Source: Macrotrachela quadricornifera
Taxonomy: Eukaryota > Rotifera > Eurotatoria > Philodinida > Philodinidae
Length of the DNA: 64,000 bases
NCBI GenBank assembly: GCA_022393335.1
Contig: JAJEKB010019237.1
Span: 1-64,000 of the forward strand
Reading direction: 5' to 3'
Part shown: piece by piece, positions 24,968-37,400 of the stretch
Layout of the letters: the number at the start of each line of letters is the position of its first letter
Position numbering within the stretch: the first letter of the stretch is position 1
The notes under the pieces: model-generated
Databases searched by the model: none
Seen by the model: the letters and a program-made list of their open reading frames with translations, nothing else
What the model was told of the DNA's origin: nothing
Program-made: the position numbers and the translations under genes

Positions 24968-25595
24968 ATGACCGAATCTTATTTAACCACAGATATTATT
25001 GTTATCGTCGTTTTAGTCGTCGTATTAGGTATATATAATTAATTTAAAATAAAAATTTGTTTTAAATTTTCTTTTAATATTTTTTTTTCTAGTTGTAATT
25101 GGAGTATGTGCATTTTTTGTACATTTTTATTGGACAAAAATTGGTGTTGCTGAAATATGGAATACAACAAAATGGAGTTCAATGCGTAGTTCATTTTATC
25201 AAACAATGCGTCGTTTCAGTCGAGCAAGTAGTAGTAAAACTAATGGTGAACGACCATTTTCTGCGGCATCAGTTTTTTCTGAAGATTCAGATGGTAGTGC
25301 ATTACCAGCTCCATTACGAAATAAAAAACCAAATACTACTACTAATCCTAATATTCATGCTTCCGATGCACAACCATCGACAACATCTAAAAAACCAACA
25401 ACAAATACTAATGTTCGTCGAAATTCAAGCAATCAAATACAACCGGTTTCTACAATATCATATAATCAATCAGTAAGGGCACAATATGGAACTAAAATAG
25501 GGCAACCACTTGAAAATACAAAAATTCAAAATGTACATGAAAACGACGATAGAAATCATGGTCCATCTGGTGTGATTGAAACACATCGTTTTTAA
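24968..25595 (+). CDS. small single-pass membrane protein, unknown family
   Basis: Exons 24968-25028 and 25093-25595 close in phase to 187 residues. The start MTESYLTTDIIVIVVLVVVL is completed by VVIGVCAFFVHFYW across the intron. This gives one membrane helix at about residues 10-35 directly after a nine-residue outside segment. The remaining 150 residues are presumably cytoplasmic. They are rich in Ser, Thr, Asn and Arg, with basic patches (MRRFSRASSSK) that could be phosphorylated, and no cysteine cluster or recognised domain. The N-out orientation is inferred from the positive charges after the helix. It is convergent with GPATCH2. Confidence 0.75.
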
Positions 25596-26052
25596 AATTA
25601 ATTCGAGTCTTTGTCTCATGATATGAGCTTTCCCCCCATTTTCAAATCATCTCTTTTTCTCAATATATTGGTGATATACAATTTCACCCTGGTGATATAA
25701 ATCTTTCTTGTTCTTTATTTTTGTCTTTTTATGTATTCATTTAATTGATGACTTATCTCTTTTTTTCTTTTGCCCTCCAATTCTCTTTCAATTTTTTTTT
25801 TCTTTATTTTTATGATGTATTATTGTTGTTATTGATGATGATGATGACGACGACTACTCGACTATTTTTATTTCATTTTTTTCTTCTTTTATGCTGTGAA
25901 CATGCAAGCGTAAACGCGCTATTGTCTTTCGGTGATATTTGTTGTGGCTTCTAAATACATTTATATAAAAAAAACAATTCATATCTTTAAATTTATTTTT
26001 TGAGATATCAAAGAAAAATTTTTTCATATGTAAAATAAAAGCAAAATCAGAG
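25596..26052. other. convergent intergenic region
   Basis: T-rich 3' flank of two convergent genes. The frames at 25745-25954 and 25854-26060 are low complexity. Nothing else is visible. Confidence 0.4.
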
Positions 26053-28021
26053 TCACACATGAGAATGATTAGTCAATATAGATGATGATTGTTCACTTTC
26101 CATACGTTCGCTTGTATCCATCGAAATATTTTCATATCCTAAACCTTGTCTATAATGACGATAATTTATTTGCACAGGTGCAATAATACCATTTTGATTT
26201 AAACCAAGGCCATTACCAGGGGTCCAACCGATTTTTTCTAATAATTGATGACCAATATTAGTTGAATCAATTGGTGCAATAATATCATCTAATATTTTAT
26301 ATTAAAAAGTAAAATTAATAAAGAAAAAAACAAAAAATCAAAATAATTTACTTTGTTTATGAGAATAATGATCACTTTTAACTCGTTTATGATTATAACT
26401 ATTATGATGAGAACGACGAGTCTCTTTTGATAAACGAACATGTCGTTTTGGATGAGGATGTGTATAAGTATTCTAGAATAAAATTAATATTAATATAGAT
26501 ATTTAGTTTAAGTTTGTTTTTTTTTTATTGTACTTTGAAATAAACTTATAACCTTGGATTAAATGGATTAGGTAAATGTTATCAAAATACTATTTGCATT
26601 TCTGAACTGTGAGTATAGATATTGTACTATAATGAAAAGTTTAAGATGAAAAAATAAAAAGTCATGTCTGCCATTTATATAAAATGAATCATTGATTTCT
26701 TTTTATCTCTTTTTTTTGTATTTTTTCATCTTGATAATTCAGATAATTTTATTTATGATATTTTCTAAGAATAATTATCTTCAATATTCTAAGACATCTT
26801 ACTTTTGTTCCAATATTTCTTCGATTTCCTGTTAACATTTCTCTATGTATAAATGTTTTAATTCTATTTTGTACAGTATTTTTCGAATTTGTGAACATCA
26901 TACTAATTGCACCATTAACAATTTTTTGTAAAGTTCCATCAGTTGTTGTTAACATTTTTTCATCATCATCATCATCATCATCATTTTCAGATTTTTCATT
27001 ATTGTTATCTTCCCACCATGATATAACACGTGGTACACTACTTTCATCTCTTGGCCAATCTGATTGTTCATCATCAGCTTCGTTACTTGTTAAACATGGA
27101 TCTTTATCACTATCACTTAAATTTAAACTACTACTACTACTAAAATTTGTTCTAGGAGAAAAAAAAACTAAAAATTTAAATATTGTATTTTATTGTAAAC
27201 TTACAAATTAGTATCATCAATACACGCCATATCATAATCATGTAAACTATTATTACGTAAACGAAAATCTTCATGAATTATTGCACGTGATCGTTTACGT
27301 TTTCCAACATAATTCATATTATGAAAAGTTAATAATGATGATGATGATGATGGTGTTGATCGATCTTCATCAATATCAATTATACGAGAATTACTTTCAC
27401 TTCGACAATTACGACGTCGACGACGTATAGATGTATTAATTGTTGTTGGATTTGTTGTTGAATTAGATATTTTTATACTTGGACAACGTGTTAATTTGAT
27501 AGATTGCTCAGTTTTTGAAATTGTTGTTGATGGGATAATTGGTTTTTTAAATGGACGACGTCGCCGTCGAACTTCATCAGTTTGTGAAGCTGAATCTGAT
27601 TCTGATGCAGCAAGTAATGATGATAGTTGAGTTTCTAATAGAAAAAGTTCAAAAATTCAAAAAAAAATTTTTTTTTTTTTCTAAAAATTTTACTTGATGG
27701 CATAAGTATATCATCACCATCACTAGCACTTATTTGTGTATTATAATTATTTCGACTTTGTGTATTTTCTGGTGTTGTACTATCTGATATTTCAATCTTT
27801 TGTTGTTGTATATCATTATTAATAGGACGTTTTCGTCGTCGTTTTATTTTTGATATTGTAGCAGATGATGATGATGTCGTTGGAATATTTGATAATGATG
27901 ATGTTAAAATACTTGCATCATTTAATGCACTATTAAGATCAGCAGCTAATTGATCCATAATTTTTTTTTGAATACAACGAATTTTGTCTTTAATTAAGAA
28001 AACATGAGAAGTTTCATCCAT
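26053..28021 (-). CDS. GPATCH2: G-patch domain-containing protein 2
   Basis: Five exons, 28021-27694, 27634-27205, 27151-26803, 26472-26352 and 26288-26053, close to 487 residues (human GPATCH2 has 528). The N-terminal MDQLAADLNSALNDAS (Met 22) aligns with the human MEELVHDLVSALEESS start, so translation may begin there. Basic patches (KRRRKRP, RRRRRPFKK, RRRRRN, GKRKRSR) suggest nuclear localisation. The conserved acidic-aromatic block reads EADDEQSDWPRD followed by VPRVISWWED. The C-terminal G-patch reads IGHQLLEKIGWTPGNGLG, followed by GIIAPVQINYR and GLGYEN. G-patch proteins typically activate DEAH helicases in RNA processing; that role is inferred from the family. Confidence 0.92.
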
Positions 28022-28920
28022 TCGAATAGAAATTTAATGAAATGTTTAATTTAAGAATATTTATCGAGAATATTCAAAAATAAATTAACCATCTAAAAAA
28101 AAATAATCAATTTTCTTTCATTCTTTTATTTATTTCATAGAATATTAAAAAATCTCGTGCTAATTAACATTAATAATTAAACACGAAATCTTGCATGATG
28201 ACATCATTTAGAAATTAATGGATGTTCGATACAATTAAATTTATATTAATGATATTCACATAGTGATTGTTTACTTTAATAAAACATATTTAGTAACTAT
28301 TTTATAATCAAGATCTACAAAATCTTAAAAATTCGAATTAAAAAGAAATTTTTTATTTTAATATATTTGAAATATAATCTTTTTTTCTTATCTCAATCAA
28401 AATTTAATATTTAACAACAATCTATTAATAGAATAATATTTGAGAATATATCTAGAATAAATTTTCAAACAAAAACAAAAAAACAAAACAGAACAAATAT
28501 GTATCTCATATTCTCCTATTCATAAAAGTATTCATTTAGTCATCGATGAATGTAAATTTTTCATAATTAATAAAGCTGAAAAAAAAAGAAAAAGAAATTC
28601 CAAATCCATATTTGTTATTCGATCAATTAGAACAAATGAAAAAAAAAAAGATAATAGTTTATATATATAGATATATATAAGAATAAATGTGCACACGTTG
28701 ACAAATGAGCATATAAACTCTTGAGAAGAACAAAAAGACACCGAAAGAGAGAAAGAGAGATACAGAAAGAATTATTATTTTCAGACACAAAGAAAAGGCT
28801 TTGCGGGAGTACATTGAGCGAAAACAGATGCCGATTGAATCGAACAAAAACAAAAAAGAAAACGAGACTCTTTTTTACACATATATGTGAATGCACAACT
28901 CGTTTATAACAAAATAAGAG
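28022..28920. other. intergenic, AT-rich
   Basis: Upstream of GPATCH2 and downstream of REPS. Overlapping frames at 28532-28909 are Ser/Phe/Leu-rich readings of low-complexity DNA on both strands. No gene supported. Confidence 0.5.
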
Positions 28921-30410
28921 TTATTGTTGTTGTTGTTGTGGGAGTTTGTATTGAAGTTCTAATGAAATACGTTTATCAATAAGATCTGTAAGTCGATCTT
29001 CCCAATATTTAAGTTGTGCTTTAAGTACTGAATTTCGAGTTTTTGTTTGATTTAATGCTGTATGAAGATTTTCAATTGTTGTTGTTGATGGTGTTGATAT
29101 AATTGATGCTAATTCTTGTAAATGATCTGGTTGAAGTAAATCACGTATTTGTCCAAGTAAAAAATTTGCATCCGATTGTTGAGGTGTTGATGTTATGGAT
29201 GGACGTGTTCGATTATAAAGATATGGTGTAGTATTTGTCGATGAATTATTATTATTTGTTGGAATTGTTACATTACGTTGAGGAATATCATTAGCTATTA
29301 TACGTGGAGGTAATATTGGTTGATGAGGAATATCAACAGATGCTGTTCGACCAGGTGCACGTGGTGGTGGTGGAGGTGGAGGTGGTTTTGTTGTTGGAGC
29401 GACGACCGGTGGTGGTAATGGAGGTGGTGGAGAAAGACGAACAGCTACTGGTGCCACAATACGATGGTTGTCAGCTAGTGCTCGATCATAAGTAAATTGT
29501 TTTGGTGAATTTAAATTTTCATCAATATTTATACCTGTATTATTATTTATTACTTCACTGTTTGTATCTTTAAAATTTGCCCAATTTTCTGGTTGTTCAT
29601 TTATTTGTGGTAATATAGTTGTTGAATCAGATAAATCAATAAGTGGTGTATATGGTTGTAATTGTGGTGGAAGTTCATTCGGTAATTCAAAACCATTAAC
29701 ACGTAAAACAACAAGATGCATAGCTGTACAAAATTCAGCAAGTGATAATGCACCATCATGATTAACATCAGATAAATTCCATATTTGTATTAATTCACTT
29801 GTTGGTAAACGTGAACGTTCAAAAAATTCTTTTGCTATATTGCCTAAAATAAAAAAAACAAAAATTAATAAGAAAGAAAAAAATCTAATTTTTTTGAAAG
29901 ATTTTTTTATTTACCACTAATAACTTTTGATATATCTGGTTGTATATCTTTAAATTGTTTTGTATAATATTCTCTTTGTACAGTATTTATTGTCCATGGA
30001 TCATCAACAAAATCTTGTTCACTTTCATCATCATCTGATATACTTGATGATGATTCATCATCATCACTTTCACTTGTATCACTTGAACTTTCATTATTAT
30101 GTCGATGTTTATTATGATTACCATTATTTGTTTTTGTTAAATACATAGCCCAATCTTTTTTAAATGCTGATGGTTGATGTTGTGATGATGATGTTAATGA
30201 TGATGATTGAATAATAGCATCATGTAAACGAGATGAATTACTTCCAACTAAACCTTTACCTTCATCATCTGATTCAATATATGATGATAAATGTTGAACA
30301 CTATCCGACTGAGAACTAAGAATTGATATTGTATCAATATCTAATCGAGGATGAACATCAACCATTGGTATTGGAGGATGACGAAGTGTGACGCCATCAC
30401 TGGTCGTCAT
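28921..30410 (-). CDS. REPS1: RalBP1-associated EH-domain protein (REPS1/2-like)
   Basis: Two exons, 30410-29915 and 29843-28921, give 472 residues. The first 135 are Ser/Asp-rich and disordered. A single EH domain spans about 136-235: DPWTINTVQREYYTKQFKDI, then SGNIAKEFFERSRLPTSELI formed across the intron, QIWNLSDVNHDGALSLAEFC with an intact EF-hand-like loop, and MHLVVLRVNGFELPNELPP. This is the REPS pattern rather than Eps15. A Pro-rich part (PPPPPPPP) that could bind SH3 domains follows. The C-terminal coiled coil, TRNSVLKAQLKYWEDRLTDL, is where REPS proteins bind RalBP1. Known relatives link Ral signalling to EGF-receptor endocytosis. REPS1 and REPS2 cannot be told apart here. Confidence 0.9.
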
Positions 30411-31240
30411 CGTTTTTTGTTTTTTTTTATTTGATTTATTTGTTCACCGGTGCGCAAAATAGAAAATTATTTATAATAAGAGATCTTGAATTAAAGAGAA
30501 AAAAAAAAAGCTTTTAGATAAAAGTATGAAAAAAAAAATACACAGCATGATATTGACTAACGAACAAAAAACATTCATTAATAGGCAATGAACATGCTGT
30601 TATGTATAGAGAGAAATATCGTGTCTTTTTCGAAGAAACGTGCTGCTATTCATGATAATGCGTCTTTTTTTTCTTATATTGACTCAAGCTTTTATAAGAT
30701 TGGAATAAAAGTCGTTTTGTAATCAACAAAAAATAAGGAAAGAAGAAAAATACTTGGTTTCTTTTTCTATTTTTTTTTGTATGACCTAATGGACAGGAAA
30801 ATAGAACGACCGATGTACCTCATTAGAATTAGAAACGACAACGAATGAAATATATGATTCATGTTTGTCTTTTTCTTTCGGTCAAGTGGTTAAGCGGTAA
30901 ACGAAACACAACATTGCTTATGTCATGTCGCTGTATTAATCATTGCCATATTTAGTAAATAAATTATTTTATTAGATGTCACTAGTTATCGAATATGATG
31001 AAAATAAATGAATTTCTTAAGTCATTAACAGCATATTTTGAATAGATTCTGTCGAACATTTGGATCGTTAATGATCTATGAGTACAATTAATGATTTATA
31101 AAAGAATATAGAATGAATCAATCCTGTAGAGTATGTATGTAAAGTAAGAGATTTACATCTTTTTTTTTCTCTTCATAATCAAAATAAAACAAAATGGAAA
31201 ATATAAAGGGGAAAAAAAATGACAATAAAAATTTGAATAA
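30411..31240. other. intergenic, AT-rich
   Basis: REPS promoter side plus spacer. A tRNA A-box-like word near 30880-30896 has no B box, so no RNA gene is called. Confidence 0.4.
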
Positions 31241-31650
31241 TTAACATAGTGTTTGTGACCATGTTGGATTTAATATCGTTCCTTTAATTACATAACAAGA
31301 ATTAAATAATTCTGAAGGAAATTCTTGTGTAAAAATTGTTTTATAAATTGCAATAAAAATCAAAGCTTTACATTCCAAATGATTCCAAACACCATCGAGA
31401 GGTATATTTAATGTTGAACATTGAAAAATTGGAAATAATCCTGTATCATATTTATGTATTTGAAAACCATAAGTAAATGATTGTGATTCAATATAACATT
31501 TAGCTAAATAAACACCTTGATTACATATACGAATATAACCATGAATTGAAATGATAATATCTAAATAATAATGAATTCATAAAATAAAAAAAAATATTTT
31601 AATTAAATTACTAGTAAGAAAAATTAAAATAATAATGCCATATTTCGACA
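31241..31650 (-). CDS. small secreted Cys-containing protein, 5' joint uncertain
   Basis: The clear coding block 31560-31241 follows a TTTAG acceptor. It encodes about 106 residues beginning IIISIHGYIRICNQGVYLAK and ending NPTWSQTLC. It has six cysteines and a Trp/Tyr/Phe-rich hydrophobic pattern typical of a small extracellular domain. Just upstream, 31650-31612 reads MSKYGIIILIFLL and then a GTAATT donor, an ideal signal-peptide exon. However, that exon ends in phase 0, whereas the main block needs one extra base. Either a single base is missing, another short exon exists, or the donor is elsewhere. No stop interrupts the main block. Family not recognised. Confidence 0.5.
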
Positions 31651-32408
31651 TATTTGTACAATAGATTTGATAGAAAATATGAAAAAAGAGAAGGCCTTGT
31701 CCATTTAATTGTTTTTCTTTTTAATGAATATATTCAATTTCAAAATGAAATCTAAGTAACACATGATGATTGATATAGAGCAAAACATTCTTCATGTCAA
31801 TCATGATCATGTAATTTTGAAGAATCAAATAGAATACTTGTACTTCTTTTATTTATGATTGTGTTCTACATCTAAGATAAATTAGAAACATTTAAAAGAT
31901 TTCTTAGACTTGTCAACAAGATTAATTTGAAAAATGTTTAGTAATTTGACAAATATAAAATAAATAATTATTCAATAGTATATTATTAATATATATTTCT
32001 TTTGTTGTTATCAAATATATTATATCTGATGAAAAAGAATGAAGAATTAACTAAAATTTAATATTGTGCATCAATCCGAAATATCTAATCTATTATTTTC
32101 ATATATCATTATTCATTAGATCAACAAAAAAATCTATCTTATTAATAAGAGATCATTGTCAAATTTTGTATTGCTTCTAATCATAAAATGTATCATGCAT
32201 ACATTACAACATAATTTTTTCTATTCTTACGAATACATAAATAATATGCCGTGTATATTGTGAAATTACAAATGCAAGGTTATATCAATAAATATGTCAC
32301 ATGTTTCTTTGCTTTTTATTTCAACTACTTGCATCAGCAAAGTTCTAGAAAAATGATAAAACTAAAATATTTATTTTTATTTAGTTAATATTAAGCAAAA
32401 TTTTAATT
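31651..32408. other. divergent intergenic region, AT-rich
   Basis: Lies between two divergent genes. No recognisable promoter element, repeat or small exon. Confidence 0.4.
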
Positions 32409-34035
32409 ATGTCATTAAATGAATCGTCAACAATTTCAGCAGCTGAATTAGCCATATGTGTAAAAGTTCTCTCAAAATTTAGTACTAATGATGGATATCC
32501 ATCAATTGAATCAAGTGAATTTGATCGTATTCGACCATTGATACATAATTTATATCATATTGGAAATCGATTAGAACGAAAGAAAAAACGAGAACATTAT
32601 CGTGAAATAAAATCAATTGATAAAAAAGCCAAAAATTCATGTTTACTTCGATCAGGTCGAGCAAAAAATCTTCAACAACTTCAATTAGAACATATTCTTG
32701 TACCTGATGGTGTTGCACAAACAGAATCAATAGAAGACAATAATAAAAGTCATATATCACAACGATTAATTCAATCAAAACCTTGTTATATATGTAAACT
32801 TAAATATCGTACATTACATTTTTTTTATGATAGACTTTGTCCATCATGTGCAAAACTTAATTATGAAAAACGTTTACAAACAACTGATCTTACAAATTCT
32901 ATTGCTTTAGTTACAGGTGGTCGTGTAAAAATTGGTTATCGAATTGTTTTAAAATTATTACGTGCAAATTGTTTTGTTATAGCAACAAGTCGATTTCCAA
33001 TGGATTTATTAAATCGTTTAAATAAAGAACAAGATTTTGAACAATGGAAAGATCGTATACATGTATATGGTGTTGATTTTCGATATTCACAACTTGTTGA
33101 ATTATTTACAGAAATGATAATTGAAAAATATAATAAATTAGATTTTTTAATTAATAATGCTTGTCAAACAATTCGACGACCAAATGAATTTTATCAACAT
33201 TTAATTAATAATGAAAGATTAACAAATTATTCTTTATTATCTAATGATCAACAAAAGATTCTTGATGGAAACCTACAATTCTATAATCGATTATTACCAT
33301 TTTCTAATCGACTTCAAAATGTATCATCTTCATCCTCATCCTATCCACTATCTCTACCTTCTATAAATAATGACTCAAATGATAATGTTGAACAAACATC
33401 TTCAATAATTAGTAATACTTCATTTGATGTAAATCAACAACCAATTGATCTTCGTTCAACAAATTCTTGGATATTACGTCTAGGAGATTTATCCACAATA
33501 GAAATAAATGAAGTTCTTACTATCAATACATTAGCACCATTTATTCTCAATAGTAAACTTAAAGTACTTATGGCTGATAAACATCCAAATCCAGATAGTA
33601 TTAAATTTATTATAAATGTATCTGCTATGGAAGGGTCATTTTCTCGTGTTAACAAAACTGATCGACATCCACATACAAATGCTGCAAAAGCTGCATTAAA
33701 TATGATGACACGTACATCAGCAAATGATTATAAACAATCAAATATTTATATGGTTTCTGTGGATACTGGTTAGTTTATTATTATAATTTAGAAAAATTCG
33801 TTTTTATTTTCTTTTTATTAATATCATAGGTTGGATAAATGACGAAAATCCATTAGAAAAAGCAATGAAATCAATGATTCGAAATGATTTTCAAACACCA
33901 CTAGATGAAGAAGATGCCGCAGCACGTATTCTTGATCCAATTATTGATACTTATAAACAATTAGCCGAAGGAAAAACTGATATTAATATTCCATATGGAT
34001 GTTTTCTAAAAGATTATCGTATATGTAATTGGTAA
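32409..34035 (+). CDS. zinc-ribbon/short-chain dehydrogenase fusion protein
   Basis: Exons 32409-33768 and 33830-34035 give 521 residues. The N-terminal helical, basic part (about 1-120) leads into a CxxC...CxxC zinc ribbon (CYICKLKYRTLHF, then LCPSCAKLN, residues about 125-153). An SDR Rossmann domain follows directly. Its cofactor loop is VTGGRVKIGYRIVLKL, the NNAG motif is LINNACQ, and the catalytic serine is in NVSAMEG (Ser405). The usual Tyr of YxxxK is Thr423 in HTNAAK, with Lys427 kept. The end, SVDTGWINDENP, is a hallmark of this little-studied SDR subfamily, known from protists, plants and some animals. A low-complexity Ser/Asn insert lies at about 300-345. Substrate is unknown; the lost Tyr makes ordinary dehydrogenase chemistry uncertain. 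Confidence 0.85.
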
Positions 34036-34468
34036 TACGATAAATAATTTTCATTTATACAATAGATTTTTTTTTCTTAAGAAATAAAGATTGTCACTGT
34101 ATATATATTGAGCAATCCATTCTACGTAAATACAAATAAAAAAAAACTGAGATTATAATAAAGAGAAAAGACAAAAAAAAACAAGAGAAAAATTCACATT
34201 AGTTTTGTCTACTTTGACAGTAAAATGTATATATTTTAAGGCAAAAGAAACAATATATTTGTATTCATAATACTTCTATTAGTTCTCATATATAAGAAGT
34301 TTTTCTTTTCTTTTTTTTTCATATAAATGATTCTTAAAAGGATATATAAGGCTATTTGAGATACTAATATCATGAGAAAAAAAAAGAGAGAAAAAGATAT
34401 TGATACTTTAACTGTATATATACATATAAATGAGATTTTATAATAAGATTATCATGTTTATATTAAAT
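34036..34468. other. convergent intergenic region
   Basis: AT-rich 3' flank between the SDR-fusion gene and the CAP-Gly gene. No feature seen. Confidence 0.4.
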
Positions 34469-37400
34469 CTATTTTCCACTCCATGCCATTATCACTTTAC
34501 TAAAACCAACAAATACTCCTTTATTTGGTTTACTAAATAAAAATATGATAATTAGAATAAGATTTTATTTTATTTAGTTTTATCTTACGATTGAAATAAA
34601 CGTTGACCTTGATAAACACCATCATGTTTACTTTCTATAAAAATATTATTTTATAAATAATAAATAAAAAAATTTTAATATTTTTCTCTAGTTTTTTTTT
34701 ACCTTCATCTTCTAATTCTAATCCAAGATATTGATCACTTTTGCCTGGTAATGAACCAATATATTTAACAATACCTTTACTAATTTTACCACCTGGTCGA
34801 GAAAATTTAATCAAATCATTTAAACGAATATCATTAATAGATGATGGAGCGTAAGGACGTCTTGGACTATGTATTAAAAAAAAACTTGATTAATATTCAA
34901 TTGTATGATGATATTATCTTACCTAACTGTTTCTACACTTGGTCGACGATGACGACTATAATGACGATCTATATAAATAGTATATATCATAAGATAAATA
35001 AAAAAGTATATTTCAATACCATCATGTTGCATATCAACCTCATTATCCATTTGCCTTATTGGCATATTATAACTATTTGAACGACGTGATTGATGTTGAG
35101 ATTCAGGTAATGTGATACTTCGACTGAGACCATAATTTGGTTGATATAAATGAGATGATGATGAACCTGGATGTGATGGTGGTAGTGGTTGTTGTGATGG
35201 TGACATATAATCATTTAATTTATCTGTTGACTGTTGTCGATGTAAACGATGTTGAGTATCATAATTACCAATATCTAACATAAATAATAAATACATACAT
35301 ATATATATCAATCAATAAGAATGATTTACCTCGATAATGTGATCCTAAATACAGAAAATAGACAAAATTAAATATTAAAATAAATAAAAATATAATACTA
35401 GAAAGTGACGAGTGATAAATTACAACAAATGCATAACTACGTATATATATACATATATAGAATAAGGAGTAAAAAAAAAATTACTACGATATATAAAGTG
35501 TATGTGACTGAGTGTTGAACAAGGAAATAAAAGAGATTTTTCTTTACCGTCATATGGTACTAATGCGTATTTATAGGGGTCTAATGGGTAAAAACAAAAA
35601 GGAAGTTATATTGATTTTTTGATTTGCCATTATTACACATAATGAAATATATCTTGTATAAAGAATTATTTTCTCTCTCTTTTGTTTTTATTTTGAAATT
35701 TTTACCTTCATTTCGTTGAGTATTTTCTTCATTCCATTCAATAGAACGTTTATTTTTTGATGAACGATAATCTGTTTGTGGATCAATAGATTTTGATAAT
35801 GAATTTGTATAAGTATTTCGATTAAATTCTTCTTGTGCTACTATTGGAGCATATCTTGTTGTACGATGATGATTATTACCATCTAATGTTACTGATCGAT
35901 GTATTGATGTTAATGGTCGATTATTATAACGTTCAACACTAACTGTTGTTAAATAATTTGTTGAATCACTTCCTTCTGACATATTTGGACTATCACTTCG
36001 AATAACTAATAAAAAAAAACAATGAGTATTAAATAATTAAAATGAAAGATTAGTAATGAACACATATTCAGTAATATTTACCTTTTGGACGTTCACGTCT
36101 TGAATCAGTATTCGATACTTTTAATGGTGATGAAGGTGGTATATTATCAATATGTGATACAGATTGTTGTTGTTGTTGTTGTTGTTGTTGTGGTGGTGGT
36201 GGTGGTTCATTAGCATATGCTTGTTGAAGAGTTGAACGCCAAGCAAGATTTTGTTGTTGTCGATGTTGTTCTTGTTGTAAACGACGATTTTCTTCAAATA
36301 ATTCATCATTTCTTTGTTTAAGCATTCTATAGAAATATTCTATTTTTTTATCTTTTTTATTTATATAAATTCTAAATATACTTTAAATCAGTTCGAAGTG
36401 AATTAAATTCTTGATAAAGTAATTCTTCATTACGTTTTTTTGCATCAGTAACCTAAGAAAAAATAAATAAATATTGATTTATTATTTACATAATAAAATA
36501 ATCTAATACTAATCATGCACTAATTTAAAAGCAAAATCAACCTGAGAAATTTTTTTTTGTCGAGAAAAAAAAGTATCCGATGAAAATGAAGGATCAATAA
36601 GAGAAAGAAGTATTGAAAGTTTTTTATTAATTTTCTATAGATAATATTTAAATAAAATAAAAAAAAACAAATAAAAATCAAAATAAATTTACTTTTTGTT
36701 GTAATTCTTCATTTTCTCGTTTTAATTGAGTAATTATACGTTCAGTTTGATGAAAATGTTGTTTTAATTTTTCATTATCATTTACTAATTGATGAATTTG
36801 TTTTTCATATGTTTCTTAAAATGCATTACATAAAAATTGAAATTTTATTTTGAAAAAAAATACAAACTTAATTTTTTTTCCAATGCTTCTTTTTGATGTA
36901 ATGTAACTTCATCAATTTTATTTGAACGAGTAATAATTCCATTTTGATGTTGTTGTTGTTGAAATTTTGCAACTAATTCTTGTTGAACACGTAATTCATT
37001 TTGTAAAACATCTTTTTCACGACGAAGTGCATCGGTTTCATTATTATTCTATAGGAATTTAAAATAATATTAATAAGAATTTATTAATTTTATATTTAAT
37101 CTTACACTTGTATGACCATTGTGATATGTAGTTGGTACTTTAGCTTTAAGTAATTTATTTTCTAATTGTAATTCTTGAATTTCTTTATGTAAATGTATTA
37201 TATCAAGTTCTTTTTCTTGTAATTCACGTTGAAGTGATGTACCATCACCATCAAGTGAAAGTAACTAATAAAATAAAAATATTATAAAAAGAGAATTTTA
37301 ACATATATATGTCTATGGTTTAATAGAAAAATAATGAAGTTTTTAAACATGATTGTTGATGTAATATAAATAACAAAAGTAAGGTATGTAAAAAAAAAAT

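Noticed and set aside
28532..28909. Several overlapping Phe/Leu/Ser-rich frames
   Set aside because: Open on both strands in low-complexity DNA, with no splice signals linking them to anything.
30880..30896. tRNA A-box-like word (TCAAGTGGTTAAGCGG)
   Set aside because: No B box or cloverleaf partner follows within 60-80 bases, so neither a tRNA gene nor a SINE is supported.
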